Shown here: positions 1 to 11,605 of the stretch, one piece after another
Numbering within the stretch: the stretch's first letter is position 1
Layout: each line of letters starts with the position of its first letter
Assembly: GCA_036417435.1 (NCBI GenBank)
Contig: CM070900.1
Location: forward strand, 29,923,496 to 29,987,495
Source: Inia geoffrensis
Taxonomy: Eukaryota; Chordata; Mammalia; Artiodactyla; Iniidae
DNA: 64,000 nt
Direction: 5' to 3'
Notes under the pieces: generated by a model
Database searches by the model: none
What the model saw: the letters and a program-made list of their open reading frames with translations, nothing else
What the model was told of the DNA's origin: nothing
Translations under genes and position numbers: made by a program

Positions 1-269
1 GATTCAGGTATGCTGGGTTCAATCATTCAGTTTAATTTTCAACTGAGCATTGTTAACACTTTCTTCATTAGAAACCCATTATGACTATCAACTACTACTA
101 AAATGTCTGTTGATCCTTGAAAAATGGAAATCTTCATTACAGAATTTTACCACATCAGTATAACACGGAAGGTGGTAAACTACGATTAGAGGTGTAGAGA
201 AAATGTGTGCTACAGTGAGAAACGCACGCACCCTGAAACCCCATGAGTAATGGTAACAATAATAATAGC

Positions 270-530
270 TAATATTTCCCAAATATTTCCCCTATAGCCC
301 AACATGAGCCAAGTGTTTTACATGGATTTTTTTCACTGAATCTTCCAAACAACCTTAAGAGTTACAACAATGAGTTTTTATTCCCATATTACAAATGATG
401 TGAGAACAATTATTATTCCTGTTTTGCGGGTGAGGGAACTCACACTTAGAGACTGAATTAAGTAGGTCAAAGTTTTCCATCTTGGGAGTGTTGGAGCCTG
501 GGGTTCACACCACAAGCAGTGGGCTCAGGA
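270..530 (-). repeat. MIR SINE remnant
   Basis: The stretch reads like the reverse complement of MIR: a block around 'aagtgttttacatgg', then 'tattcccatattacaaatgatg', then a degenerate 'gagggaactcacacttagag'. It is strongly diverged, as expected for an ancient tRNA-derived SINE shared by all mammals. Boundaries are approximate. Confidence 0.55.
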
Positions 531-534
531 GGGG

Positions 535-3131
535 TGCTCTATCCACTACACCCTACTGCCAGCTGGGACAGTGATGACAGCTTTATGAAAGCGACTTCAC
601 TTCTCTGAGTCCCAAGCTCAGACTTCTGTGGGATTACAATTAAATAATGTATGTTAAGAGAAAGCACGTAACAGGCTCTCAGAAAATGCTCCTTCCTTCC
701 TCTTGAAAACCTTGAGTTCCTCAAAACCAATATGGGTTACTGTGAGATATTAACAGCTTTTGACTTATTCAACACGAGAGGGGGTTGAGAATTACTAGAA
801 TACTGAAATCTCATTTTACTTCTTGGGTGCAATTTCCTTTTCCTTGAACATATGAACAGAGTTACCAATAAACAGTATGTGTATGTGTGCACACACATGC
901 ACACATGCATGCACGCACGCACACACACACACACCATCCATGGGTTTCTTCTCACATTTTCTTATCCCAATCATATGAAATGGCCAAAAGAAATATGGCA
1001 GCAGGAATGGCAGCAGAGGGAAATACAATGAACAGTCAGCAGAAAAGAAGCTCTGTGATTTTGGGAGCTTCTCGGGTATCACTTTCTAGGCTTCAATTTC
1101 CTCTGCTGGAACAGGAAATAGCTGAAGGTTATTTCTTCTAAAGAACCTTCTAGGAGTAAACGTTCATGACATGATGGTTGCTGTGAACTATGTGGCCCTT
1201 GTTGATTCGAACCTTCTCTCCATCTTTTATAGCTTTTATGGATTTTCATAGCTGGTTAGGGGGAATGATTCATTTTTAGCTCCAGTGCATGCTGCCTGCC
1301 TTCCAGGTAGTTTACCTGACCCCTCACAGTCTTTTCTTCATAACAGAGACTTCTACAATTTGACCCTATATTGAAAACTCGATGCTCTTCTTTTTCAGTG
1401 TTTTCCGTGAAATATTTGTTCTCAACCCTGTTATTGCACAAATTATTACTTTGGGATAAGGACCCTAAAATTAGGGAGGGGACAGCAAATACTTGTTTAA
1501 GTGATCCAAATGTCCCCCAATATTCAAAAGTTGGTAGAGGTATTGATAAAAAGCAAAACAGGGAGGCTCTTTGGGGGATCAATTATTTGGGAGCAGAGTT
1601 ATGGAACTGTTTCATTCTTCCAGACTTGAACATTAAGTGAAACTTTCTGTCACCTGTACCTGGATTCACTTGAAATGGCTTCTTGATGCATTTTCATTAG
1701 TAACATCTACTCAGAAAAGAGTATTTAGCATGTTTTTTACTTGACGCATTTCTTCGGGTCAAATCATAAATATATTCCCTGAATTTCATACCTACCTGAG
1801 CATAACATGACGCTCATATTTAAACCATCTATAGGGAACATTTTCCTGCAAACTTGACAAGTGAGTACATGGAGCCTCTCTCTTCTTTGGTCACATGGAT
1901 ATGGGACCTTGGGGCCTTAAAAGACACAACCAAAAGTGTCAATTGTCTGCCTCTTTAACAGGCAGGACCAATGTTGTCTCAAATACCAGCAGCAGTTTGA
2001 ATTCAACTGCAATGCTGTTTCCAAAATCCTCTTCAGTGTTGGGGAGAGGAAGCTTGTACTTGGAGAAATGATTCCATGTTGGAACTGAGACTCAAGACAT
2101 TCCTCTCTCCATCCTTCTAAAGCAGATTTTGCAAACTGCTGGCCCATGGGTTATCCCCAGAAGAGATTATATAGGCTGCAGTGGGGGTTGAATAGTGTTT
2201 TACATTTGAATTAATTGCCAATGTTTAAAAATCATTAGATTTCACTGCTTCTCTTGAAAAAGCTGGCAACTCTGGGCCTGCATTCCCACATGGCGACCAT
2301 CTGCTGGATCTAGTCGAGGCTGCTTATATTTACAGTGGCGTGTGCTTTCTGTGCCCCACTGTCCCCACCACTCCTGAGTGTTTACTCTTCAGTCAGGCTC
2401 AATGGCATCAGCCCTAGAGGATCTTACACCTGGGCCACTTCACCCATTTACTTTACCTGGACTGATGCATATTTAACAGCAGGTGTGGCTTGGGGCCAAA
2501 GCACTGGGAATTACTGCAGGCCCTGATTTTACACATAGAGGCAGTGTCCTGGGGCTCCCTGCTCTGCTACAAGTTCAACCCTTGTTGTGGTACTGGGTGC
2601 ATAGTGGTGAGAGGGGTCCTAGGAAATAACCCAGGGCACTTGGGGCAGCTTTTGGGGCTCCCTGGGGGAGTTTGAGGCAGCAATTAGTTTTCAACTGCTG
2701 TGAAAGAGCCCGGATTTGGTGCTGAATATCATGCCTTAAGCATTAAACTTGTGACCCTAGCTGTAAAGTTAAGTTCAGTTTCTCGAGCAGACAGATACAT
2801 AAACACACTATGCTTGAGGGGATGGCTGTCAAGTGGAATGCCACACCAATCTATATGGCCCATTTTCTCTGATATTACAACTACACCTTGGATATTTTTT
2901 AAAAGCAATTTACCAGGTAAAATGTTAAATGGCATATGAAGGACCTCAAAGAGAACTGGTCCTACAAGCAGGGAAACGCACGCTTACTGAGAAAGAAAAT
3001 GAGGTAACATAGGCTTTCTATTCCCGTCTTCCATTGGAAGGTCACAGAGTGCTTCCTTCATGAATCGCCCCACTTGATGATGTTTTAATTTAAAATATTA
3101 AACAACTCCCTTTAACTTACAACAGTGCCAC
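535..3131. other. Unassigned stretch without a visible gene
   Basis: No gene or confidently named repeat is visible apart from the alternating tract at 875-934. Open frames are short and lack domain signatures. The part from about 2290 to 2690 is richer in G+C than its surroundings but shows no exon structure or CpG clustering. Confidence 0.5.
875..934. repeat. Alternating purine-pyrimidine (TG/CA) tract
   Basis: Sixty consecutive bases alternate purine and pyrimidine without a break: a TG/TA part, then a CA part, with GCATGC and GCACGC steps inside. Such tracts are length-variable microsatellites and are the classic sequence class able to adopt Z-DNA. Confidence 0.9.
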
Positions 3132-3173
3132 TTTGAAACTCAGAAGGAGCTTTTTGAAACTCAGAAGGAGCTT
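3132..3173. repeat. 21-bp tandem duplication
   Basis: The unit 'tttgaaactcagaaggagct' plus one t occurs twice head to tail with a 21-base period and no mismatch. It lies just upstream of the MER5-like element. Confidence 0.9.
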
Positions 3174-3186
3174 CACCCATGGTGTA

Positions 3187-3395
3187 TATCAGAAATTCTC
3201 AGACTCAGCACTGCTGACATTTTAGACCAGATCGTTTTCGGGTGGTGGTGGGGAGGGCCTCCCCTATGCACTGTAACCTTTTTGCAGCATCCCTGGTCTC
3301 TATCTACTAGATGCCAGCATGAATCCCCAGTCATGACAACCCCAAATTGCCAGAAGTCTCCTGGAAGGCAAATGACTCTCAATTGAAGCCTCTGG
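3187..3395. mobile_element. MER5A-like hAT DNA transposon remnant
   Basis: The order of blocks matches the non-autonomous MER5A/B family: 'cactgctgacattttagacc', a G-rich middle, 'cagcatccctggtctctatc', 'ctagatgccagcatg', 'gtcatgacaaccccaaat', and 'ctcctggaaggcaaatgact' near the end. MER5 elements are ancient hAT-Charlie MITEs about 180-190 bp long, and the length here fits. Terminal repeats are eroded. Confidence 0.8.
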
Positions 3396-4458
3396 TCTAT
3401 ATTCCCACAACTCCAAGGGGTCAGGTGGGCGATAACTGGTTGCTTCCAACCTGAAGTGTAATAGAATACATCATTAGGAACATAATGATGACATACTACA
3501 ACAAAGAGAGATTTGACAACTTGTGAAGTTGTTTAACCTGACCATTTAATTACCTTTTTGGAAGAGAAGATTTGAAAAAGGATAGTTTTAGACAGTCATT
3601 TGGTATCACCAAACTTTTCTTTTTTTGTAGGGAAGGATATGAGAGAAAGCACATACAGCTTTTTTTTTTTTTTTTTTATGTTCCCGAAACTCATTAAAAT
3701 CCTAAGTAGTGGCAGACAGCAGAAGCAAGAAGAACTACAATCCTGCAGCCTGTGGAACAAAAACCACATTCACAGAAAGAGAGACAAGATGAAAAGGCAG
3801 AGGGCTATGTACCAGATGAAGGAACAAGATAAAACCCCAGAAAAAAAACTAAATGAAGTGGAGATAGGCAACCTTCCAGAAAAAGAATTCAGAATAATGA
3901 TAGTGAAGATGATCCAGGACCTTGGGAAAAAAATGGAGGCAAAGATCGAGAAGATGCAAGAAGTGTTTAACAAAGATCTAGAAGAATCAAAGAACAAACA
4001 AACAGAAATGAACAATACAATAACTGAAAAGAAAAATACACTAGAAGGAATCAATAGCAGAATAACTGAGGCAGAAGAACAGATAAGTGACGTGGAAGAC
4101 AGAATGGTGGAATTCACTGCTGCGGAACAGAATAAAGAAAAGAGAATGAAAAGAAATGAAGACAGCCTAAGAGGCTAAACGCAAAAACATTCACATTATA
4201 GGGGTCCCAGAAGGAGAAGAGAGAGAGAAAGAACCCAAGAAAATATCTGAAGAGATAATAGTTGAAAACTTCCCTAACATGGGAAGGGCAATGGCCACCC
4301 AAGTCCAGAAAGCGCAGTGAGTTGCGTACAGGATAAAACCAAGGAGAAACATGCCGAGACACATAATAATCAAATTGGGAAAAATTGAAGATAAAGAAAA
4401 ATTATTGAAAGCAGCAAGGGAAAAACAACAAATAACATACAAGGGAACTCCCATAAGG

Positions 4459-4469
4459 TTAAGAGCTGA
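4459..4469. repeat. Target-site duplication, left copy (SINE in L1 ORF1)
   Basis: TTAAGAGCTGA here pairs with TTAACAGCTGA at 4682-4692, with one mismatch. The sequence belongs to the host L1 ORF1, so the duplication marks the SINE insertion point exactly. Confidence 0.85.
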
Positions 4470-4681
4470 GGCCTTCCCTGGTGGCGCAGTGGTTGAGAGT
4501 CAGCCTGCCGATGCAGGGGACACGGGTTTGTGCCCCGGTCCGGGAAGATCCCACATGCTGTGGAGCGGCTGGGCCCGTGAGCCATGGCTGCTTAGCCTGC
4601 ACGCCTGGAGCCTGTGCTCCGCAACAGGAGAGGCCACAACAGTGAGAGGCCAGCGTACCACAAAAAAAAAAAAAAAAAAGA
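4470..4681 (+). mobile_element. CHR-type SINE, short form (inside L1 ORF1)
   Basis: It is a tRNA-derived SINE with the head GCCTTCCCTGGTGGCGCAG, an A-box-like TGGCGCAGTGG and a B-box-like GGTTTGTGCCC. The short body ends in 'agtgagaggc' and an A17 tail. It has the centrally shortened structure of the ~205-bp copies in this window. It sits in the same orientation as the L1 and is younger than it. Confidence 0.95.
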
Positions 4682-4960
4682 TTAACAGCTGATTTCTCAG
4701 CAGAAACTCTACAAGCCAGAAGGGAGTGGCATGATATACTTAAAGTGATGAAAGGGAAGAAACTACAACCAAGATTACTCTACCCAGCAAGGATCTCATA
4801 CAGTTCAAAGGAGAAATCAAAAGCCTTACAGACAAGCAAAAGCTAAGAGAATTCAGCACCACCAAACCAGCTCTACAACAAATGCTAAAGGAACTTCTCT
4901 AAGTGGGAAACACAAGAGAAGAAAAGGACCTACAAAAACAAACCCCAAACAATTAAGAAA

Positions 4961-7900
4961 AAGGTAATAGGAACATACATATCGATAATTACCTTAAATG
5001 TGAATGGATTAAATGCTCCAATCGGACTATACAGGCTCATGGAATGAATACTACAAGAAGACCCATATGTTTGCTGTCTACATATGACCCACTTCAGACC
5101 TAGGGTCACATACAGACTGAAACTGAGGGGATGGAAAATATATACCATGCAAATGGAAATCAAAAGAAAGCTGGAGTAGCAATACTCATATCAGTTAGAA
5201 CAGACTTTAAAATAAATGTTACAAGAGACAAGGAAGGACACTACATAATGGTCAAGGGATCAATCTAAGAAGAATATATAATAATTTTAAATATATATGA
5301 ACCCAACATAGGAGCACCTCAACACATAAGGCAAATGCTAGCAGCTATAAAAGAGGAAATCGATGGTAACACAATAATAGTGGGGGACTTTAACACCTCA
5401 GTTACACCCATGGACAGATCATCCAGACAGAAAATTAATAAGGAAACACAAGCTTTAAATGACACAATAAACCACATAGGTTTAATTGATATTTTTAGGA
5501 CATTCCATCCAAAAAACAGCAGATTACATTTTCTTCTCAAGTGCACACGGAACATTCTCCAAGATGGATCACATCTTGGGTCACAAATCAAGCCTCAGTA
5601 AGTTTAAGAAAATTGAAATCATATCAAGAATCTTTTCTGACCACAACACTATGAGATTAGAAATCAATTACAGAGAAAAAACCATTGAAACACAAACTCA
5701 TAGAGGCTAAAAAATACATTACTAAATAACCAAGAGGTCACTGAAGAAATCGAAGAGGAAATAAAAAAATACTTAGAGACAAATGACAATGAAAATATGA
5801 CAATCCAAAACCTATGGGATGCAGCAAAAGCAGTTCTAAGAGGGAACTTTATAGCTATACAAGCCTACCTCAAGAAACAAGAAAAATCTCCAGTAAACAA
5901 TCTAACCTTACACCTAAAGGAACTAGAGAAAGAAGAACAAACAAAACCCAAAGTTAGCAGAAGGAAAGAAATCATAAAGATCAGAGCAGAAATAAATGAA
6001 ATAGAAACAAAGAAAACAATAGCAAAGATCAATAAAACTAAAAGCTGCTTCTTTGAGAAGATAAACAAAATTGATAAACCTTTATTTAGCCAGAGTCATC
6101 AAGAAAAAGAGGGAGAGGACTCAGATCAATAAAATTAGAAATGAAAGAGGAGAAGTTACAACAGACACCACAGAAATACAAAGCATCCTAAGAGACTACT
6201 ACAAGCAACTCTATGCCAACAAAATGGACAACCTGGAAGAAATGGACAAATTCTTAGAAAGGTATAACCTTCCAAGACTGAACCAGGGAAAAAGAGAAAA
6301 TATGAATAGACCAATCCCAAGTAATGAAATTGAAACTGTGACTAAAAATCTTCCAACAAACGAAAGTCCAGGACCAGATGGCTTCACAGGCGAATTCTAT
6401 CAAACATTTAGAGAAGAGCTAACACCCAGCCTTCTCAAACTCTACCAAGAAACTGAAGAGGAAGGAACACTCCCAAACTCATTCTATGAGTCCACCCTGA
6501 TACCAAAATCTGACAAAGGTACTACAAAAAAAGAAAACTACAGACCAATATCACTGATGAATATAGATGCAAAAATCCCCAACAAAACACTAGCAAACAG
6601 AATCCAACACATTGAAAGGATCATACACCATGATCAAGTGGGATTTATCTCAGGGATGCAAGGATTCTTCAATATACGCAAATCAATCAATGTGATACAC
6701 CATATTAACAAACTGAAGAAAAAAAACCATATGATCATCTCAATAGATGCAGAAAAAGCTTTGGACAAAATTCAACACCCCTTTATGATAAAAACTCTCC
6801 AGAAAGTGGGCATAGAGGGAACCTACCTGAACATAATAAAGGCCATATATGACAAACCCACAGCAAATATCAATCTCAGTGGTGAAAAACTGAAAGCATT
6901 TCCTCTAAGATCAGGAACAAGACAAGGATGTCCAGTCTCACAACTATTATTCAACATAGTTTTGGAAGTCCTAGCCATGGCAATCAGAGAAGAAAAAGAA
7001 ATAAAAGGAATACAAATTGGAAAAGAAGAAGTAAAACTGTCCCTGTTTGCAGATGACATGATACTATACATAGAGAATCCTAAAGATGCCACCAGAAAAC
7101 TACTAGAGCTAATCAATGAATTTGGTAAAGTTGCAGGATACAAAATTAATGCACATAAATTACTTGCATTCCTATACACTAATGATGAAAAATCTGAAAG
7201 AGAAATTAAGGAAACCCTCCCATTTACCATGGCAACAAAAAGAATAACATACCTATGAATAAACCTACCTAGGGAGACAAAATATCTGTACGTAGAAAAC
7301 TATAAACACTGATGAAAGAAATTAAAGGTGATACCAACAGATGGAGAGATATACCACGTTCTTGGACTGGAAGAATCAATATTGTGAAAATGACTATACT
7401 ACCCAAAGCAATCTACAGATTCAAGGCAATCCCTATCAAATTACCAATGGCATTTTTTACAGAACCAGAACAAAAAATCTTAAAATTTGTATGGAGACAC
7501 AAAAGACGCCAAATAGCCAAAGCCGTCTTCAGGAAAAATAAAACGGAGCTGGACCAATCAGACTCCCTGACTTCAGACTATACTACAAAGCTACAGTAAT
7601 CAAGACAATATGGTACTGGCACAAAAACAGAAATATAGATCAATGGAATAAGATAGAAAGCCCAGAGATAAACCCACGCACCTATGGTCAACTAATCTAT
7701 GACAAAGGAGGCAAGGATATACAATGGAGAAAAGACAGTCCCTTCAATAAGTGGTGCTGGGTAAACTGGACAGTTACATGTAAAAGAATAAAATTAGAAC
7801 ACTCCCTAACACCATACACAAAAATAAACTCAAAATAGATTAGAGACCTAAATGTAAGACCAGACACTATAAAACTCTTAGAGGGAAACATAGGAAGAAC

Positions 7901-8771
7901 ACTCTTTGAAATAAATCACAGCAAGATCTTTTTTGATCCACTTCTCAGGGTAATGAAAATAAAAACAAAAATAAACAAATGGGGCCTAAAGAAACTTAAA
8001 AGCTTTTGCACAGCAAAGGAAACAATAAACAAGATGAAAAGACAGCCCTCAGAATGGGAAAAAATATTTGCAAATGAATCAACGGACAAAGGTTTAATCT
8101 CCAAAGTATATCAACAGCTCATGCAGCTCAATATCCAAAAAACAAACAACCCAATCCAAAAATGGGCAGAAGACCTAAATAGACATTTCCCCAAAGAAGA
8201 CATATAGATGGCCAAGAAGCATATGAAAAGCTGCTCAACATCACTAATTATTAGAGAATTGTAAATCAAAACTACAATGAGGTACCACCTCACACCAGTT
8301 TGAATGGGCACCATCAGAAAATGTACAAACAACAAATTCTGGAGAGGGTGTGGAGAAAAGGGAACCCTCTTGCACTGTTGGTGGGAATGTAAATTGATAC
8401 AGCCACTATGGAGAACAGTATGGAGTTTCCTTAAAAAACTAAAAATAGAATTACCATATGACACAGCAATCCCACTACTGGGCATATACCCAGAGAAAAC
8501 CATAATTCAAAAAGACACATGCACCCCAGTGTTCATTGCAGCACTATTTACAATAGCCAGGACATGGAAGCAACCTAAATGCCCATCGACAGACGAATGC
8601 ATAAAGAAGATGTGGTACGTATATACAATGGAATATTACTCAGCCATAAAAAGGATCAAAATTGGGTCATTTGTAGAGATGTGGATGGATCTAGAGACTG
8701 TCATACAGAGTGAAGTAAGTCAGAAAGAGAAAAAAAAATATCGTATATTAATACATATATGTGGAACCTAG
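4961..8771 (+). pseudogene. L1 ORF2 (endonuclease / reverse transcriptase) remnant
   Basis: ORF2p nicks target DNA and reverse-transcribes L1 RNA on it. Here the expected initiator ATG is AAG (4961-4963, followed by the codons for VIGTYISIITLN). The APE-type endonuclease domain retains GDFNT (5383-5397) and, in another frame, the SDHN motif near 5640. The longest surviving open frame, 6071-7258 (395 codons), covers most of the reverse transcriptase, with [12 protein letters not shown], the [16 protein letters not shown] region and the catalytic FADD at 7046-7057. Several frameshifts follow. The Cys-containing C-terminal domain survives at 8304-8771 with [16 protein letters not shown]. The full domain order is normal, but stops throughout make it a pseudogene. 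Confidence 0.96.
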
Positions 8772-8986
8772 AGAAGTGGTACAGATGAACTGGTTTGCAG
8801 GGCAGAAATAGAGACACAGATGTAGAGAACAAACGTATGGACACCAAGGGGGGAAAGTGGTGGGGTGGGGGTGGTGGTGGTGAACTGGGCTATTGGAATT
8901 GACATGTATACACTGATGTGTATAAAATGGATCACTAATAAGAACCTGCTGTATAAAAACAATTAATTAATCAATTAAAGAAAAAT
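8772..8986 (+). other. L1 3' UTR with G-rich tract and A/T-rich tail
   Basis: Sequence after the ORF2 stop runs through a G-rich segment (8848-8880, with G6, G4 and G5 runs followed by TGG repeats) to 'gaacctgctgtataaaaa' and a tail built of AATTAATT-like units. G-rich polypurine segments are a regular feature of mammalian L1 3' UTRs. It differs in sequence from the 3' UTR of the L1 at 29080-36479, so the two belong to different subfamilies or have different 3' ends. Confidence 0.85.
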
Positions 8987-9430
8987 TCCTAAGTAACTTT
9001 TCCATTTTCTGGATCATTTAGGATGATTTCAAGGTGTTCCCTGCAGAACACTTACTGTGCCTGATTTTTAAAACACACATGTACTTAATTACTAATTTTC
9101 CTGTAAATACAAGACTACAAGGAAGAATCATACTTAGGGAAGTTAAGTGACTTCTCCATAGCCAAAGACTGTTCATAGGCTTGATCCTTACATTTGTCTT
9201 TGATCTTCTCAGAGTGAAGAACCTCACTCATCATTTGCAGAGGCAGTGTATTAAATAGTTCTCCTTACTCCCTCTTCAGTGTATTTTCCACAGCATTACA
9301 ATAAACTACTGCTCAAATAATTGACAGGGAATATTACTAAATCCTGAAAGTGTCTTTGAAACCAGCAAAAATGATTAAATTAAGTCCAGGGCAGCTTTAA
9401 TATTTAAGAATAACCAGCATTCACCTGGCT
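8987..9430. other. Unassigned stretch
   Basis: No gene, open frame of interest or named repeat is recognisable between the L1 tail and the following L2-like sequence. Confidence 0.5.
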
Positions 9431-10120
9431 AGAGCTTCTTGGACTATACTGGATGTCTCCCTTTCATCAGCTACTTTTAACAGGCCCTGCGGAATCTGCC
9501 TTAGAAATGATGTTGAAATCTTTTCCTCCCTTACATCTAGCCCTCCAAGCTTGCTTGGACCCTTGTTCTCCGTACCCTCGTATACTGCAATGGCCTATAA
9601 TTAGAGTCCTGCTTCCCCAAATCATCCACCATTTTGATGCTATAATTATTGTTGTAAAAGTCAAATCTGATTTTTAACTTTTTTACTTAAAAACCTCTAA
9701 TCACTTCCCATTGCAAAGTCAAAGGCCAAATTCTATATGGGACAAACATATAGGCATCCTTCCACTCTTAGATTCTGCCACTTCCCACTATGTGCTAATT
9801 CTTAAGCTCACAGGCTACTTGAAAAAGAGCTCGTTATATGCTCTCCCATTTCTGTGTCCCCTTGGTTTGCGACATTCATACCTAGAAAGGTTCAATTTCT
9901 TTTAAATTCACCTAGAATGCTACCTTTCCTGTGTTTTTACTGTCCCTTGGAAGACAACTTTCCTTTCTGTTCCAAATCTTCTACAGAAGCATTTTATAAT
10001 GTGGTCTTGGAATTACTCGAGCATCTGTTTCATCCACTGAATGGTGAGCTCTCTCATAAGGTGAAGAACTATGTTTGACTGTTTTTTAATGTGTATATTT
10101 TTCACTTGGTAAAGGGTCCA
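9430..10120 (+). repeat. L2 LINE remnant (3' portion)
   Basis: A pyrimidine-rich stretch resembles the sense strand of the L2 3' region: 'acctctaatcacttcccatt' (compare the L2 'ggcttcccattgc' block), 'aatgctacctttcctgtg', 'tgaatggtgagctctctca'. Divergence is high, and the open frames here are chance. Confidence 0.5.
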
Positions 10121-11050
10121 TCATAGAGAAAGATTTTTTAAAATATTTCTTTCACTTTAAAAAGGGTCTGGAAAACATTCAGTAGGTATCCCTGAGTATC
10201 TGTCTGCTTTCGAGTTAGTTTTTTAATACATACAGATCCAAGTTAGATTCTATCATTTAAAATATATAATACTCTTATCACTGTCCCTAGCATTTAGTAA
10301 AGGTAAACAGAATTTGGTTAACATTATATTCATTGTTGTTACTATCTATTCGAGGAAATATCTCAAACTGAAGAAAAAAAAAATCCAGATAATGTGAGAT
10401 ACAAAGAAGCTGCAAAGATCAACATCTTTGATCTCTATAAACAAAATATTTTTCTACACTTCAATGTATTTTTAACTCGATAAACATTTATCAAGTCCAA
10501 TTAAACCAGAAAAAAATGGGACTAGCTAAAGTATGCTATATATAAATAGACACGTCATTATCCCTGAAATTCAAATATTTCCATTTAAAACATAAATGAA
10601 GTTAAGAAATAAAGCAAATGACAAAATAAAAGATTTAGTTTAAATGGTACATTTCTATACGGTATAGGTAGTATCTTTCTATTGATTAGAATATCTGATT
10701 TGGTAGACTGTCAGTATCACTAACCATGTAGCTGAAGCGCTTGTAAACAAAGAGAACACACTACTTACCATTTACAGTAGGGAAGTTAATAGGACAGCAT
10801 CTCTTTCTGCACTTGGGTCTTCTCATTTTATGCCACACAGTGATAAATAGATTTGCTTATTAGTGATTATTCCCTTTATAAGAAATCATATTTATTTAGA
10901 AAAATTCTAGTGCCTATGGACAATCCAAGTTTTGTTGTTTACTTATTCTTTGGAGAGTTATCTTGGGCAATTTTTTATTTAAAAAATTTAGTTAAAATTG
11001 ACAAATATTTAAGAGATATAGTTGTATTTGTTCTTTTTTTTTTAACATTG
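10121..11050. other. AT-rich unassigned stretch
   Basis: AT-rich sequence with no recognisable gene or repeat. Open frames are short and low-complexity. Confidence 0.5.
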
Positions 11051-11052
11051 GA

Positions 11053-11406
11053 ATTTACTGTCCAATATTGTAACCACTAGCCACATGTGGCTTTTGAAAT
11101 ATCCCAAATTTAAGTATGCTCTAAGATCTTAAAGACTTAGTACAAAAATTAACATTAACAGGTCATATATGAAATGGATCATGTAATCATGTGTGTAAAA
11201 ATATATGTATATACATATATACATGTTTAAATATATACATACATATGTGTATACATATATGATCACATGCTGAAACAATACTTTGTATTTATTGGGTTAA
11301 ATAAAATAACAAAATTAATCCCATTGTTTTCTTTTTTAATGTGGCCATTAGACAATTTTAAGTTGCATATGTGGATCACCTTATATTTCTCTTGGACAGT
11401 ACTAGA
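11053..11406. mobile_element. Short DNA-transposon-like element with inverted ends
   Basis: The left end reads 'tactgtccaatattg' and the right end, read on the other strand, 'agtactgtccaagaga', so they share the inverted core TACTGTCCAA. Next to the left end lies 'actagccacatgtggc', a block I associate with a common mammalian DNA-transposon MITE whose name I cannot give with certainty. An AT-rich, palindrome-rich segment occupies the middle (about 11195-11262). Confidence 0.6.
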
Positions 11407-11504
11407 TTAGACACTTTGTTCCTAGAATGAGTCATACCTTTGTTTTCCTTTTTACTGTGTTAAATATTATTGAAAGAGAATTACAGGATTAACTGCTTTA
11501 GTAA

Positions 11505-11605
11505 CCAAATTTTAGAGATGAGGAAATGGAGGTTCAGAGATACACTTGCCTAGGGTCCTAAGGCTAACCAGAGAGCAGAACAGCAGAACTGGAACACAGA
11601 TTTCT
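11505..11605 (-). repeat. MIR remnant
   Basis: 'ttagagatgaggaaatggag', then 'gaactggaacacag', matches the antisense of the central MIR region. Only about 100 bp is recognisable. Confidence 0.6.

Larger units (their letters stand above)
3789..4902 (+). pseudogene. L1 ORF1 (RNA-binding chaperone) remnant
   Basis: ORF1p is the L1 RNA-binding trimeric protein: an N-terminal coiled coil, then an RRM and a C-terminal domain. The start was chosen at the ATG giving MKRQRAMYQMKEQ, which aligns with the ORF1 start of the other L1 in this window. The coiled-coil part is visible as a run rich in K, E and N to about residue 120, including 'ITEAEEQISDVEDRM'. The frame stops at 4176-4178, where a deletion relative to the other copy removes the segment encoding 'DLWDNI'. 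The RRM region continues from about 4190 in another frame. It is then split by the SINE at 4470-4681 and resumes to a stop at 4900-4902. The gene is dead. Confidence 0.93.
3677..8986 (+). mobile_element. LINE-1 retrotransposon, 5'-truncated, plus strand
   Basis: The element carries, in order, about 110 bp of 5' leader, a broken ORF1, a short inter-ORF gap, a broken ORF2 with endonuclease, reverse transcriptase and C-terminal domains, a G-rich 3' UTR and an A/T-rich tail ending near 8986. Almost all of the 5' UTR is missing compared with the other L1 at 29080-36479, so it is truncated. A T-run at 3660-3676 abuts the start. A CHR-type SINE is inserted at about 4470-4681. I could not find target-site duplications. 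Several stops and frameshifts in both ORFs mean it cannot move. Confidence 0.97.

Noticed and set aside
3660..3676. T-run as the poly(A) tail of an inverted L1 or SINE segment
   Set aside because: No recognisable retroposon sequence in the opposite orientation adjoins it and no target duplication was found.
6071..7258. 395-codon reverse transcriptase open frame as a host gene
   Set aside because: It is the reverse transcriptase part of a decayed L1 ORF2, flanked in order by other L1 domains.
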